Positions 12,267 to 22,893 are shown, counted from the stretch's first letter. The stretch: DNA of 64,000 nt from Gyromitra esculenta (GCA_038503075.1 JBCAML010000007.1:1364001-1428000); one strand, 5' to 3'. Translations and numbers: made by a program. Notes: generated by a model from the sequence alone, not told the origin.

Positions 12267-14412
12267 CTAGCGAAATCCGAAGATCCCACAAATGCTTTTC
12301 TCCCAAACATGGAAAATTTTAAGGTAGAGTTCTTTTGTTGCCTCTAAATAGACCGAAGACCCCAACTGACGATGGGTATCAGCTAATCTCCCAATATTTT
12401 TCAAGGTACGTGGGTGTTCGGGCCCAAGCACGATACTCTCCCCTTTCAATGCTTTCTGAGGTAGCTTTTGAGCTTCCTGCAACCTGCCTTGTTTTTGAAC
12501 GGTCAACCCCAAGTTGGCCACGCTTGCCAAAGTGTTAAGATGCTGTTCGCCCAATAACCTCGTCAATGACTCCACGACCTCATTTTTCAAATTCTCGGCC
12601 TTCTCCCAGCAGCCCTGCTTGCCATATATCGATGCCAGGTTAGCCATGGCCTCCAGTGTGTTCGGGTATTCCTTGCCGAGTGCCTTTTTAACTCCCTCAA
12701 CAGCTTCCTTAAACAGCGTTTCTGCTTCTTCTAGGTGGTCTTGGCTAACAAATGTTAACGCTAGGCTGGCCATGGCTATTAAGGTGTCTGGATGTTCTTT
12801 TCCAAGAACGTGTTGCTCAATTCCACTACTCGGGCGGAAATCTCGGCTGCCTTGATCCATCTTCTTTGGTTGGTATATGTCGTCGCTAGGTTGGTTGTGG
12901 CCTTCATTGTGTATGGATGTTCTTGGTCGAGTATCCTCTCGCTCGTATTATTTATTTGCATAAGCAGCTTTTGTGCCTCATCCTAACGACCTTGGCTGGT
13001 GTATGTCACTCCCAAGTTGGTCCTAGCCACCAAGGTATCCGGATGTTCTTCTCCTAACACCTTATTGTACGCCGCTACTGTTTTCGGAAGAATTTCTTCG
13101 GCCTCTTTCTATCGGCCCTAGGCTTGGAAGATCGATCCCAAGGTTTTCATAGTTAACAAGGTGTTAGGATGCTCGCTGCCTAGCACCTTCTGCTCGAGCT
13201 TTTTCACTGGTAATCCATATTTCTCTGCCTCCTCCAACTGACCTTGGCTTAACAAGGTTGATGTTATGCCACTGAGTATTTCTAGCGCGAAAGGATGTTC
13301 GCTCCCAAGGGTTTTTTGTTGACTGGCGAATGCTCGACGATACCATTCTAAAGCTTCTTCGTACCTGCCTTGGCTGTGGAAGAGCGATGCCATACCGTTG
13401 ATTGTGATTAGCATGGATGGGTGCTTGTCTCCAAAAACTCTATTCTGAATAGCGATCACTTGCTGATATAGTTTTAAAGCTTCACTATATTTGCCTTGGT
13501 TCCGGTAGACTAATGCCATGCCGTTAAATGTAGCTAGAATAGATGAGTACTCCTTCCCAGGGACCTTTCCCGGACCTCCAAGAGCTTGATTGTACCATCT
13601 TAAAGCTTCCTCGTGCTTGCCTAGGCACTTGAAAGTAGATCCCATGCCGTTGATTGTAGCTAGTGTGGCTGGATGTTCGTTCCCAAAGGATTTCTCCTAA
13701 CTGGCGAACGCTCGATCGTACCATTGTAAAGCTTCGTTGTAAAAGCCTTTGCTCTCGAAGGCCAAAGCTATGCCATTTACTGTAGCTAGTGGTGATGGGT
13801 GTTCTTCCCCGAAGACCTTATCTCGGCCGGCGAGCACTCGAAGATACTGATGCAAAGCCTCTTCATAGCTCCCTAGGCACTGAGAGACCGATGCCATTCC
13901 GTCGGCTGTGTCTAGGGTGGATGGGTTATCTTTCCCAAGAACTCTCTCTTGGCCGGCAAGTGCTCGACTGTACCATTCCAACGCTTCTTTATATACACCC
14001 TGGCTGCGATAGGTCGATGCAATCTCACAAACCGTCTCCATAGCCAACGGGTCCTCATCTCCGATTGTCGCTTCACGACCGGCCAGCGCCGTTCTATAGT
14101 ATCGTAAAGCCTCGCTGTACCTGCCTTACCTGTGGAAAATTGATGTCATTTCGCTGACCGTGGCAAGTGTGGATGGAACACTGTTTCCAAGCTCCCTTGG
14201 TTTTCCAGCATTTGTTGATATCGTTTTAACGCCTTATTGTCTTCTTGATCTCCCGAAATTGCTGATTCTATTTCACTGGCTGGTTCTATTTCACTGGCTG
14301 GTTCCGTTTCATTGACAGGCTCCGTTTCGCTGACCAGTTCCGTTTCGCTGACAGGTTCTGTTTCGCCGACTGGTTCTGGTGTTGGCACTCTTGTTATCTC
14401 GAGCACATCCAT
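12267..14412 (-). pseudogene. Kinesin-light-chain-type TPR repeat protein, pseudogene
   Basis: About 14 tandem 42-residue KLC-type tetratricopeptide repeats are readable on the minus strand (pattern GKYSEALKLYQQ ... VFGDKHPSMLITINGMA). The start is ATG 14412 (MDVLEITRVP), followed by an acidic six-residue repeat (ETEPVS variants). The frame is interrupted by stops at 14126-14128, 13697-13699, 13118-13120, 13109-13111 and 12983-12985, most at positions where neighbouring repeats have Gln. There are frame changes near 14185 and near 12830. Repeat homology continues across every break, so this is a decayed gene and not several small ones. In fungi such arrays usually form the sensor end of NLR-like proteins; no NACHT or NB-ARC domain is seen here. 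Confidence 0.9.
14270..14375 (-). repeat. Coding minisatellite, ETEPVS-type hexapeptide repeat
   Basis: An 18 bp unit (GTTTCGCTGAC/ATTTCACTGGC variants on the plus strand) is repeated about six times. It encodes alternating ETEPVS/EIEPAS in the N-terminal part of the TPR pseudogene. Confidence 0.8.
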
Positions 14413-15051
14413 GACTATTCTAAGGATGCTGTTCAACGTCAACTAACCTCCGACCATGCTGTCAGTAATAGCTAATAAATGCGAAGACTAAGGGTAGCGT
14501 ACCTCCAAACCCGAACGGCGGCGCTGCAAAATCAGAGGAGGGTAGGTGTTATCGAGAGTTTCCCGGATGACAAAATCAAATGAAGTCGATTATACAGAGG
14601 GTTGGCAGATGGAGGTTGGAGGTCGTAGTGACCTACTGTTGCAGCAGGCTACTAGTATGGGGCTAGGCACGAGACCAGTAGTGACTATAAGCTTAAGACA
14701 CAGATGTTAATATCATACCTACAACCATTAGTCAACTCGATAGCCGTGCCTTGTTACGAGATGCCAAGAAATTGTAAGACTTCGTAGAGGATGACAAGTA
14801 ACTGTGAAGTTCGGGGTAGTAAACCGTTTTCGTACTGAGAAGGGTATTTTTCGCATGAGATGGTACTAAGGAATCTGAGTTGTGGTGGAATGGGGATAGA
14901 CTATTAAGGCAAGACTATAAATCTTACTGCGCTGAATGAACAGCCTCGGCCTAACTGGTACCCTGTTGTTCACAGTGCCTATCGAGGGGCACAAGCTTTT
15001 GGTAAACCTGCTATAATTCTAACCGGTCCGATCTTTGGTTGATATATGTAC

Positions 15052-15087
15052 AGTCACGTTCGCAAAATCCTGGCACCCTACTAATCG
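15052..15087 (-). mobile_element. Solo terminal sequence of a Tc1-like DNA transposon
   Basis: Read on the minus strand it begins AGTAGGGTGCCAGGATTTTG and continues to GAACGTGACTGTAC. It matches, with substitutions, the sequences at 15254-15287 and 50354-50388. It is an end without an attached transposase, oriented so that its outside edge faces the end at 15254. Confidence 0.55.
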
Positions 15088-15253
15088 TTGATAATAAACT
15101 AAATAGCTACGAATCGAACTGGAAAACAGTAATTCAAAAGGGTGGAAAGCTATAGAGATCCTCAGATGCTGAATAACATCTAACTACCTCACATAACTCT
15201 CTTCTATAAAACTTATAGCCTCAATCCGTCGGCAGTCGTGCTTAATAGAGACG

Positions 15254-15287
15254 AGGGGTGCCAAGATTTTTCGAACGAGACTGTACA
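15254..15287 (+). mobile_element. Solo terminal sequence of a Tc1-like DNA transposon
   Basis: Begins GAGGGGTGCCAAGATTTTTC and ends GACTGTACA. It shares the core GGTGCCA-GATTTT-CGAACG-GACTGTAC with the inverted copy 170 bp to the left. No matching partner end is visible to its right. Confidence 0.55.
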
Positions 15288-15660
15288 TGTAGGTATGGGG
15301 TTACTGCGCGTGCGCATGCGTGTTCTCTTGGCAACAACACACCTAGGTCTAGAGCTTAGGTATTTTCCTTCTATTCGCTCAGGAGAAAGCGCTATCTCAA
15401 GTTTGGGCATGAGTTTATGAAGACAGAATACTAGTAAAGCGTGCAAATTCTCCGCCTTCTGAGTTGAGGTGTGACAAGTTACATACTTTACAATTGAAGA
15501 AATGATTGGAATACCGCAAAGTCGCTGGAGCAATTGACTGAACCGCCGTATATATTTTCCAGCGCTGGGAGGCGGAGAACCTGTATTTCTCGTCAATTCA
15601 AGAGATAGTAATGTTTGTTAATTTGTGGACCACATTTTGCGAAAGAGCCGAGTATTCGTA

Positions 15661-15995
15661 TATTTCTCGCGACGTCTCCGAACTGGGTCCGCATAGAGGT
15701 GCAGACCAGTAGAGGATTCGAGAGCAGAAAAGTTCTGCGAACCAAGTTGCGAACTTCAACCAGTCGGTTGATAGTGAATAACACGTATGTACTTGAAATG
15801 TAGCCAATGATGTAGCTGTCGACACGGTGATCGCTCAGGTCGGGAGTTTTGGACTTCATTTGAGCTCCAGAGCTAGATGCGCAAGTCACATACACCCCAT
15901 TTCGACTGAGACTCGCTACTCTGTTGGCTAGAATCTACTTCTTGCTACTTCTCTACTGGTCTGCACCCAGCCCAGTTCGGAAACGTCACGAGAAT
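15661..15995. repeat. Long imperfect inverted repeat
   Basis: Arm 1 (15661-15712) read in reverse complement gives TCTACTGGTCTGCACC, then CCCAGTTCGG and GACGTCGCGAGAA. Arm 2 (15952-15995) gives the same words on the plus strand (TCTACTGGTCTGCACC, CCCAGTTCGG, AACGTCACGAGAA). Arm 1 carries about 10 extra bases. The spacer is about 240 bp. It is probably a rearranged repeat relic; no coding content is recognised. Confidence 0.7.
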
Positions 15996-17426
15996 ACAAG
16001 TACTGACGTGTACTCTATGCATATGTGCGCAGTGCTTCTAGATCTTGGCTCTATTCGCACCTGCCAAAGTCTGATCCAAACTTTTAAGGGTAGCAACAAG
16101 CCTGCAACCCACGAGACTGTTAACAAATCGCAGCCACCACTAATTACTATTACCGTGAGCAAAAACCCAATGGAATAATCCGTCCAGCCGACGTTACACC
16201 CCTATATCCATTGTGATAAATATACATCAATAAAAATTAGGGAACCTAGCTTTGCGTATTAGTAGTGGTCGTGGTCATGGTATTCGGCGGTCCGCTGTCT
16301 TGCCAAAGCTGTTGTGATGGTTGCTTAGCTAGCAAAAACCACAAATCCGAGTCTATAAAGTAGAAATTGCGAACCCCATCAAAAGGGCAACTATGTAAAA
16401 AAAAAAAAAAGAGCCGTAGAGAATATTGATATTTAACATTCAACATTTGATTAGCAAGATAGAAATTGTAGCTATAGTAGATAGAGTGAAACTACTCAGC
16501 CCAATTTTCAGCAATGGTAAGCTAGTAGTAACTAATAGTGGTATTTTTAGATCCTCAAAAGTCCTATAGAAGTCTTGGCGTTATAATCAAAGGGCACATT
16601 ATATAGCTGTTAAGTATATAGAGAAAATCCATCTTTGTGAGCAGTGGCAAAATAACGTCAATATTTGTTTCCAAGTGAGAAGAATTCAATCGAAAAATCG
16701 AAAAAATGACTATCGTTTCGAATAACTCAACTTGCCAGACAAGACGCAAAGGACTATATATATCACGAACCAAAGCCCAAATTCTTCATCCAGTCAATTG
16801 CGCCATCCATCTAGGAGGCTCTACATGTAGCTTTAGTTACACCGCTATCTACGTGCTATACGGGGTAGTCCAAGTTCTAAGCCCATCTTGTTCATCTCTC
16901 TTGAGTTGGTAGATCTTATATCTTACGACTCACAATATTTACCCCTTGGATGAAGACTCTCGCCTGATCCGGGTGGGAGACCCTTCTATCTACCAAAGCA
17001 GTTTTTTCGTTGGATCCACCACGCTGGGCGAATCTTGTCGGGTATAAGACGTATGTGGAGCTAGGGGTGAAAAGCTAAGTATAAGCATGTATACGTACTT
17101 ATCGCGAAAACCCTAATCAATCCCCAATCCCTACTTTGCGCATAGGCAGCATGTAAATGCACCCTACGAAGTGCAGCAGTATCAAGACAAGGGAAACATG
17201 CCCCAGGACATCCGTGTTCGTAGGGAAGATCTGGTTTGAGGTAATTGGTGCGTAGGGGGATGCAATAGGCGCGAAGTGTTATAGACGCAAGATCCACGCC
17301 GTTTTACGATGTTTCCGCCAAACTGGATAGGGCCAATGATAAGCCGTGAAGCGGATAGCAGGGTCCAGTGCCAAGCACTAATTCCCATATGTAGCCTCAA
17401 CTCTTCGCTCCCCCTCAAATCTACAG

Positions 17427-17451
17427 CTTCACCAGCTTCACCAGCTTCACC
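17427..17451 (+). repeat. CTTCACCAG tandem repeat in 5' flank
   Basis: Three near-perfect 9 bp units lie about 100 bp upstream of the MPDU1-like ATG, probably in the 5' leader or core promoter. Confidence 0.7.
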
Positions 17452-17547
17452 ACTCTCGCCACTCTTACTACCTACTGCTATTACTACTATTATTTCTATA
17501 CTATTACCAAAACTACTACCAGAACCACCAAATCCACTCCCAGCACC

Positions 17548-18498
17548 ATGGACGCCCTCCTCCACCAACTCGACCCCCTCTTCGCCGCCCTCCGCCCACA
17601 CATAACGCCCTACGCCAGCTCCCTCCCCCCCAGCATCTCCGCCCCGCTCTCGCAGCTGCTAACCCCCAGCTGCTACCGCGTCCTGCTGCTCGAGCTGGAC
17701 CCCTCCTCCTCCCCCGCCTGCGTCAAGCTCGCGCTCTCGAAAGCCATCGGGATCGCAATCATCTCCTTCTCGACAATAATCAAGGTGCCCCAGCTGCTCA
17801 AGCTGCTCAACTCCGGATCCGCGCGCGGGCTGTCGTTCACGTCCTACCTGCTCGAGACCACCGGGTACCTGTGCACGCTCGCGTACAACTTCCGCGCGGG
17901 CAACCCCGTGAGCACGTATGGCGAGATCGGGCTCATCGCGGTGCAGAACGTGGCGATCGCCGTGCTGATCCTGCATTACTCTGGGAAGAGCGCGGCGGCG
18001 GCGGCCCTGGTGCCCGCGCTGGGGGCGGCGCTCTATGCGTTGTTTAGCGAGGGCGTGGTGGATCAGCGCATGATGGGGTGGCTGCAGGCGGCGACTATTC
18101 CGTTGGCGCTGGCGAGCAAGGTGCCGCAGATTGTGACGGTTGCGAGGAATAGGAGTACGGGGCAGTTGTCGGCTTTTGCGGTATGTGGTTTTTTTTACCT
18201 TTATTGTTTATGTTTTTGTGTTCCGGGGGGATGGAGGGCTAATTTGGAGGGGGGTGGATAGGTGTTTAACTACCTGTTTGGATCGCTGGCACGCGTGTTT
18301 ACGACTCTGGCGGAGGTGGATGATCCGTTGATCTTGTGGGGATTCCTCGGGGGTGCGTTCCTTAACTTTGTGTTGGCCGTGCAGATGGTCTGGTACTGGA
18401 ACTCGGGCAAGAAGCTAGGGAAGGGGGGAGCTGGGTCGCCGAGTAAGAAGAGATATACTGGGCCTGCAAAGAAGGGGGCACCAAAGAGGAAGGCATGA
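17548..18498 (+). CDS. Mannose-P-dolichol utilization defect 1 (MPDU1) homologue, PQ-loop membrane protein
   Basis: MPDU1/SL15 proteins are ER membrane proteins required for use of dolichol-phosphate mannose and glucose in N-glycan precursor and GPI-anchor synthesis. Exons 17548-18180 and 18262-18498 give 870 nt, 289 residues, close to the family size. Two PQ-loop repeats are clear: KVPQLLKLLNSGSARGLS (PQ at 81-82) and KVPQIVTVARNRSTGQLS (PQ at 193-194). They are surrounded by hydrophobic helices, with a basic C-terminus (KKRYTGPAKKGAPKRKA). The intron (18181-18261) falls after the second PQ loop, and exon 2 resumes with VFNYLFGSLARVFTTLAEVDD. The exon is very GC-rich compared with the surrounding intergenic DNA. 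It is convergent with MED8. Confidence 0.95.
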
Positions 18499-18824
18499 AT
18501 ATGAATCGAAGGAGGTAGTAGGGTTGCTGGAGCCTGTGGGCTTGCGACTAGCAATTTATAATGAAAAGTTTGTTGGCAGCGTTGAAATCATTGATATCTC
18601 GGTTTTAGAAGTCGCGGGGCTTCACTACGGGGAAGCTGCAGGAAAGATGTAGTTTCCAAGTGAATAGATAATAGTAATCGTGATCAACACCAAGCAAATA
18701 AATAATACTCCAAGTTCCTCAGTACGAGTGCTAATCCATGACGGATATATATATATGTCCCATTAAATACACCCATCCCAAACAAACAAAAAACGCCAAC
18801 TATATACAAGCGTCCTCCCCGCCA
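18499..18824. other. Convergent 3' spacer between MPDU1-like gene and MED8
   Basis: 326 bp, AT-rich, containing the facing 3' ends of both genes and a short TA repeat (about 18748-18755). Nothing else is seen. Confidence 0.6.
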
Positions 18825-19571
18825 TCACCTCCTCGCCGCCCCCGGGCCCTGCGCGGGCGCTGTCGGCAATGGCGGTTGATCCCTCGGCATAACACCGGTC
18901 CCCATAAAGCGCAGCATACTCTCCAGCCTCAGCCCGCCACCAACCTTCTCCTTCTCCTCCCTCCTCACAACCTCGCCCCTCGAGTCGAGCAGCAGCCCAG
19001 TCTCCACCCCCTCCACCCCGGCCTCGCGCTCCTCGAGAGTATACAGCTCGTCGTACCAATTCCTGCTGTCCTGCAGATCGGACACCACGTCTTGCACGGC
19101 GCGCCAGAACTCGTTTTGTTCTTCTTTCTGGGCGGATGTGAGGGCTGCGCTGGGGTCGTTGAGGCCGCGGACGAACCAGTCTTGGACAAGGGCGCTGGGC
19201 TTTTTGTTGCAGAGCATGGCGAGGAGGATGGATTGGGTTTGGGCGGGGAAGCTGGGGAGGGGGTAGGACACGAGGGCGGCGGGGGTGTCGTGCGGCGGGG
19301 GGAAGTGCTGGGTTAGTGCGCTGGAGACGGAGGCCAGGGAGGCGGAGATGACGTTGAACTGGGACTGGAGGGTGGACCTGGGTGTGTTAGCTGTGAGCGG
19401 GGGGTGTGAGGGGGGGATATAAGGGGGAGGGGGGGCATGAAGGGAGAGGTACCACGGGGGAAGGGCGTCCGGAGGGCCATGGCAGAGCACGTTGTTGAAG
19501 GCGGTGAGAGTGGAAACAAGCTGGCTGAAGCGCTGGCGGGCGGACTCGAGAGACTTCTGGGGGTTCTCCAT
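18825..19571 (-). CDS. MED8: Mediator of RNA polymerase II transcription subunit 8
   Basis: Mediator head-module subunit bridging transcription factors and RNA polymerase II. Exons 19571-19453 and 19377-18825 give 672 nt, 223 residues. The intron (19452-19378, 75 nt, GTACCT...AACACACCCAG) splits the codon for W in ALPPW-STLQSQFNVIS, exactly reproducing the conserved helix start of fungal MED8. Other conserved parts are the N-terminal LESARQRFSQLVSTLTAF and the central block PLPSFPAQTQSILLAMLCNK with LVQDWFVRGL. The C-terminus is a short proline-rich tail. It shares a 404 bp divergent promoter with the acyltransferase at 19976. Confidence 0.88.
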   Translation of the reverse strand: MENPQKSLESARQRFSQLVSTLTAFNNVLCHGPPDALPPWYLSLHAPPPPYIPPSHPPLTANTPRSTLQSQFNVISASLASVSSALTQHFPPPHDTPAALVSYPLPSFPAQTQSILLAMLCNKKPSALVQDWFVRGLNDPSAALTSAQKEEQNEFWRAVQDVVSDLQDSRNWYDELYTLEEREAGVEGVETGLLLDSRGEVVRREEKEKVGGGLRLESMLRFMGTGVMPRDQPPLPTAPAQGPGAARR

Positions 19572-19975
19572 GTGTGTATCGTATTGTATTGTTGTGTATC
19601 GTATTGTGCTATATTGTAGGCGTGGTGTTTTAACGTATTTACTGTATCGCAGCTGCCTGCAGTGTCTGTGGTCTCGCGGTGCCGGAGGTGTCGATTGTCG
19701 GGATCGGGGAGCACCGGAGTCTTGGCGGGTGAGGGCCGAAGCTTGTGCACCGAGGCTCTGGGGCCAGCCCTGGATATCAGTCTGTCCACATCTGGGCCTG
19801 ATCTCTCAACAGACAGCATCTCTGCTGCCAGCCAGCCAGCCTGTCTGTCTGTCTGTCTATTCCTCGCAGCTATCCATACCCTCAGTCGCTCGCTCAGTCG
19901 CTCGCTCCTCCGACTCCCGCCGCAGCTCTGCTCAGGGCTGTCTCCGGGGCTGATTCTCACGGCTCCACCGCTCCA
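19572..19975. promoter_or_regulatory. Shared divergent promoter of MED8 and the acyltransferase
   Basis: 404 bp between two start codons on opposite strands, so both core promoters must lie here. It contains simple repeats: CAGC x3 followed by CTGT x4 (about 19828-19860) and a duplicated AGTCGCTCGCTC (about 19879-19905). A CTCCA precedes the acyltransferase ATG. Confidence 0.6.
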
Positions 19976-22893
19976 ATGGCCTCCAAAACACCCCCCTCCC
20001 CCCCTCGCCCTCCCCCCTCGCCCTCGCCCTCGCCCTCTCCTGCAGCTTCTGCAGCCCCAGACATCGACCTCCTGCCCACCACCCTCCAAATCCACCCTCC
20101 CCTCGTCCCCGAGCAGTCCGTCCTCACCTCCGAGGAATCCAGGAACCTCATCACCGCAAACTTCACCCACTTCCGCGACGACCCGTTCTCGTTCCTGCGC
20201 GAGATCTCGCTGCACTACTCCGGCTCGGGATGGCGCGCCTACGACGAGCCCATCGGGCAGCGCGTCTTCTACAAAGGGTTCAGCGAGGAGATGAAGTCGA
20301 GCGTGCTGCGCAGCGCCATGCTGATTGCGAGGCTGCGAGAGCTGGCCGAGCGACGGGTCAAGGTGGAGGAAGGCATGGGCGTGTTTGACGGCGATGCCAG
20401 CGGCAGGAGGAGTAAGCGGAAGAGGGAGGTCGAGAGACAGCTGCAGGAGGTCACCGAGGGCATCGTCGATGGCATGATTTGCAAGTTTGAGAGCAAGAGC
20501 TTTATTAGGGTATGTTGACTTTTTATTGATTCCGACCTCTAATTCTCTTCACTCAATTGTTTCCTTCAATTGAGCGGCGAGGTGCTCTTGATTGAGTGGG
20601 GCGAGATGTCCCCAAATTGGGTGTGATTGGGGGGTTTGTATCTCTATTCGACGCCCTGCAATTGAGGTTTACTCTGCACTTGGAATCATGGACTATCACT
20701 TGCTATATTCCACTTTTTATTGCTCACTTATTCACTGCAGACGATACAAGATACCCATTTCTTTATTACATATCTCTATTCGCCCATCCACCCAACACAT
20801 CCAATCTATTCCCTCACCCAGCACATCCAATCTGTTCCCTCACCCATCACGTCCAAGCTATTCCCTCACCCATTCACCAATTCTCTCTCCACTCATACAG
20901 ATATACCCACATATCGTTATCCCCCCACCCAGACTAACACCCCCCCCAGGGCGCCTACTTCCTCGTCGTCCAGCTCCTCGCCCGCGCCTACCACCAAGGC
21001 ATCCACGTCTCGACCCTCGAAATCCACCACCTCCGCCGCGCCGCCACCCTCGCCGCCACCCGCAACCAGTCCCTCATCTTCCTCCCCTGCCACCGCTCCC
21101 ACATCGACTACGTCTCCCTGCAAGTAATATGCTACCGTCTCGGCCTAACCCTCCCCGTCGTCGTCGCCGGCGACAACCTCAACTTCCCCCTCGTCGGCCC
21201 GTTCCTGCAGCACGCAGGCGCAATGTACATCCGGCGCTCTTTCGCCGGAGACGAAGTCTACACCGCTACCGTGCAGGCGTATATCGACACCCTTCTGACG
21301 CGCGGCTACAACTTCGAATGCTTCATCGAAGGCGGCCGAAGCCGCACTGGAAAACTCCTGCCCCCGAAATTCGGCATCCTGAGTTTCATCCTGGACAGCA
21401 TTCTCTCGGGCCGGGTGCGCGACGCATACGTGATCCCAGTGTCCACGCAGTACGACAAAGTGATAGAAACAGAAGCCTACGTGTCCGAGCTCCTCGGGAT
21501 CCCAAAGGTGAAGGAAAACCTATGGGACTTCCTCTCCTCCTCCAAGATCCTGAACCTGAACATGGGCCGCGTCGACGTTCGTTTCCACGAGCCTTGGTCG
21601 CTGCGCGAGTTTGTCGAGTCCCAGATCTCGAAAGTCGCAGATGCAACAACGCCCGCAGCTCCCGTCGACCGCAGCTCCCCCGGTGTCCGTCTCAAGGTCC
21701 TGCGCAGTCTGGGGTACAAGGTGCTCAGCGACATCAACGCCGTCTCGGTCGTAATGCCCACATCCCTCATCGGCACCATCCTGCTGACCCTGCGCGGCCG
21801 CGGCGTCGGTAAGGCGGAACTCGTCCGTCGCGTCGACTGGCTGCGCACACGCATCCACGCCAAAGGCGGGCGCGTGGCGCACTTTGGTGGCGCCGATACC
21901 GAAGCCGTGGTTGACCGCGGCCTGGAGGTCCTCGGCGAGCTCGTCGGCCGTGTAGATGGGCTGGCGGAGGAAACGTTCTACGCGGTGGACCGGTTCCAGC
22001 TTAGTTTTTATCGCAATATGGTGATACACCTGTTCATATCCGAGACGATAGTTGCGGCAGCGATGTACACGCGTGTGAAGCAGGGCGGTGGACCAGCGAA
22101 CCAGCGGGTGCCGTATAAGGTGCTGTTCGAGCAGGTTTCGTTCCTGTCGAAGCTGTTTCGGGGCGAGTTTGTGTTTCCTACAGAGGGCATCAAGGCTAAC
22201 CTCGAAAAGACGATCCGGGGACTACAGGACGATGGGGTTGTCAATGTCGGTGTCGAGGATGGGGAGGTGGCGTATGTGGAGCTGAGTGATGCGGAGCGAA
22301 GACGCGGGAGAGAGAATTTTGATTTTTATTGCTTTTTGATATGGCCGTTTATTGAGGGTTCTTGGTTGGCGGTTGTTGCGATTATCGGGTTGACTCCGCC
22401 GAAGGGGAAGGAGAACGTGTGGGTTAGTGTGTCGAAAGCACAGGGCATGGCGCAGCTGGTATTTCCCCCCCCTTTCTCTTCCCTCTCTCGTTGCTTGTAG
22501 CGGAGCGGTGGGCTGAACTTTGCGTAGTTGGGGAAAACACTCTATCACCAGGGCGATCTCTCGTATTTCGAAGCAGTCAATAAGGAGACACTCAAGAACG
22601 CGTTTCAGCGCTTCACGGAGGAGGGTATACTGTTGATCCGCAAATCATCGGATCGCTTGCCACCCGTGTGTCGGATCTCTGACGAATGGATGCCCCAGCG
22701 GGACCCGGAGACGGGTGAGCTGCTGGAGCAAGGGAGACTATGGACGTTCATGGAGACTATTGCGGTAAGTCGGAGAGAGGGAAAGAATAGAAGAGATAAT
22801 GCGTCAGTGTCGACGAGGGTGTTGGGTCTGGCCGGGAGGTGTGGAGAGGAACTGTTTAGAGATGCGGAGGAAGGGGGGAAGCCGAAGCTGTAG
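19976..22893 (+). CDS. PlsB-type glycerol-3-phosphate / dihydroxyacetone-phosphate acyltransferase
   Basis: Membrane-associated sn-1 acyltransferase giving lysophosphatidate or acyl-DHAP, the first step of glycerolipid (or ether-lipid) synthesis. Exons 19976-20509, 20950-22458 and 22528-22893 give 2409 nt, 802 residues. Motif I is LPCHRSHIDYVSL (His 226, Asp 231). Motif II is in the GDNLNFPLVGPFLQHAGAM region, motif III is FIEGGRSRTGK (about 304-314) and motif IV is in AYVIPVSTQYD. This arrangement matches the GNPAT/PlsB branch, not the smaller fungal Gat1-type. The N-terminus is a Pro/Ser-rich low-complexity leader. Intron 1 is unusually long (440 nt) and carries a 26 bp tandem repeat. The final exon reads through a GTAAGT at 22765 without splicing, because the continuing frame is conserved-looking (SRREGKNRRDNASVSTRVL). 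Confidence 0.93.
20796..20873 (+). repeat. 26 bp x3 minisatellite inside an intron
   Basis: Three head-to-tail 26 bp units of the form CACATCCAATCTATTCCCTC followed by ACCCAG/T, with 1-3 differences per unit. They lie in the 440 nt first intron of the acyltransferase gene, about 75 bp before the acceptor. Confidence 0.92.

Larger units (their letters stand above)
14413..17547. other. 3.1 kb of transposon debris and unassigned DNA
   Basis: No intact gene. Contains two Tc1-like terminal sequences facing each other (15052-15087, 15254-15287) and a long imperfect inverted repeat (15661-15995), listed separately. The minus-strand open frames at 15213-15895 are not recognisable. The right end (about 17425-17525) has a CTTCACCAG tandem triplicate and ACT-rich sequence just upstream of the MPDU1-like gene. 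Confidence 0.5.

Noticed and set aside
12267..14412. Stop codons in the TPR array read as reassigned or read-through Gln codons
   Set aside because: All other genes in the window end normally at TAA, TAG or TGA, and the array also has frameshifts, so a pseudogene is simpler.
19313..20215. 300-codon minus-strand frame across the divergent promoter
   Set aside because: Composition is biased by GC-rich sequence antisense to real exons and to the shared promoter; no domain is recognisable.
20796..20873. Direct repeats considered as a CRISPR-like array
   Set aside because: The units are contiguous without spacers and lie in a fungal intron; this is a minisatellite.
20592..21812. 406-codon frame overlapping the acyltransferase
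   Set aside because: It is an Arg/Pro-rich alternative frame crossing the acyltransferase intron and exon 2, which has clear acyltransferase motifs in the other frame.
22765..22806. GTAAGT...TCAG considered as a last intron in the acyltransferase
   Set aside because: It would be only 42 nt and changes the frame to a non-conserved tail, whereas reading through keeps a conserved-looking SRREGKNRRD segment to a normal stop.
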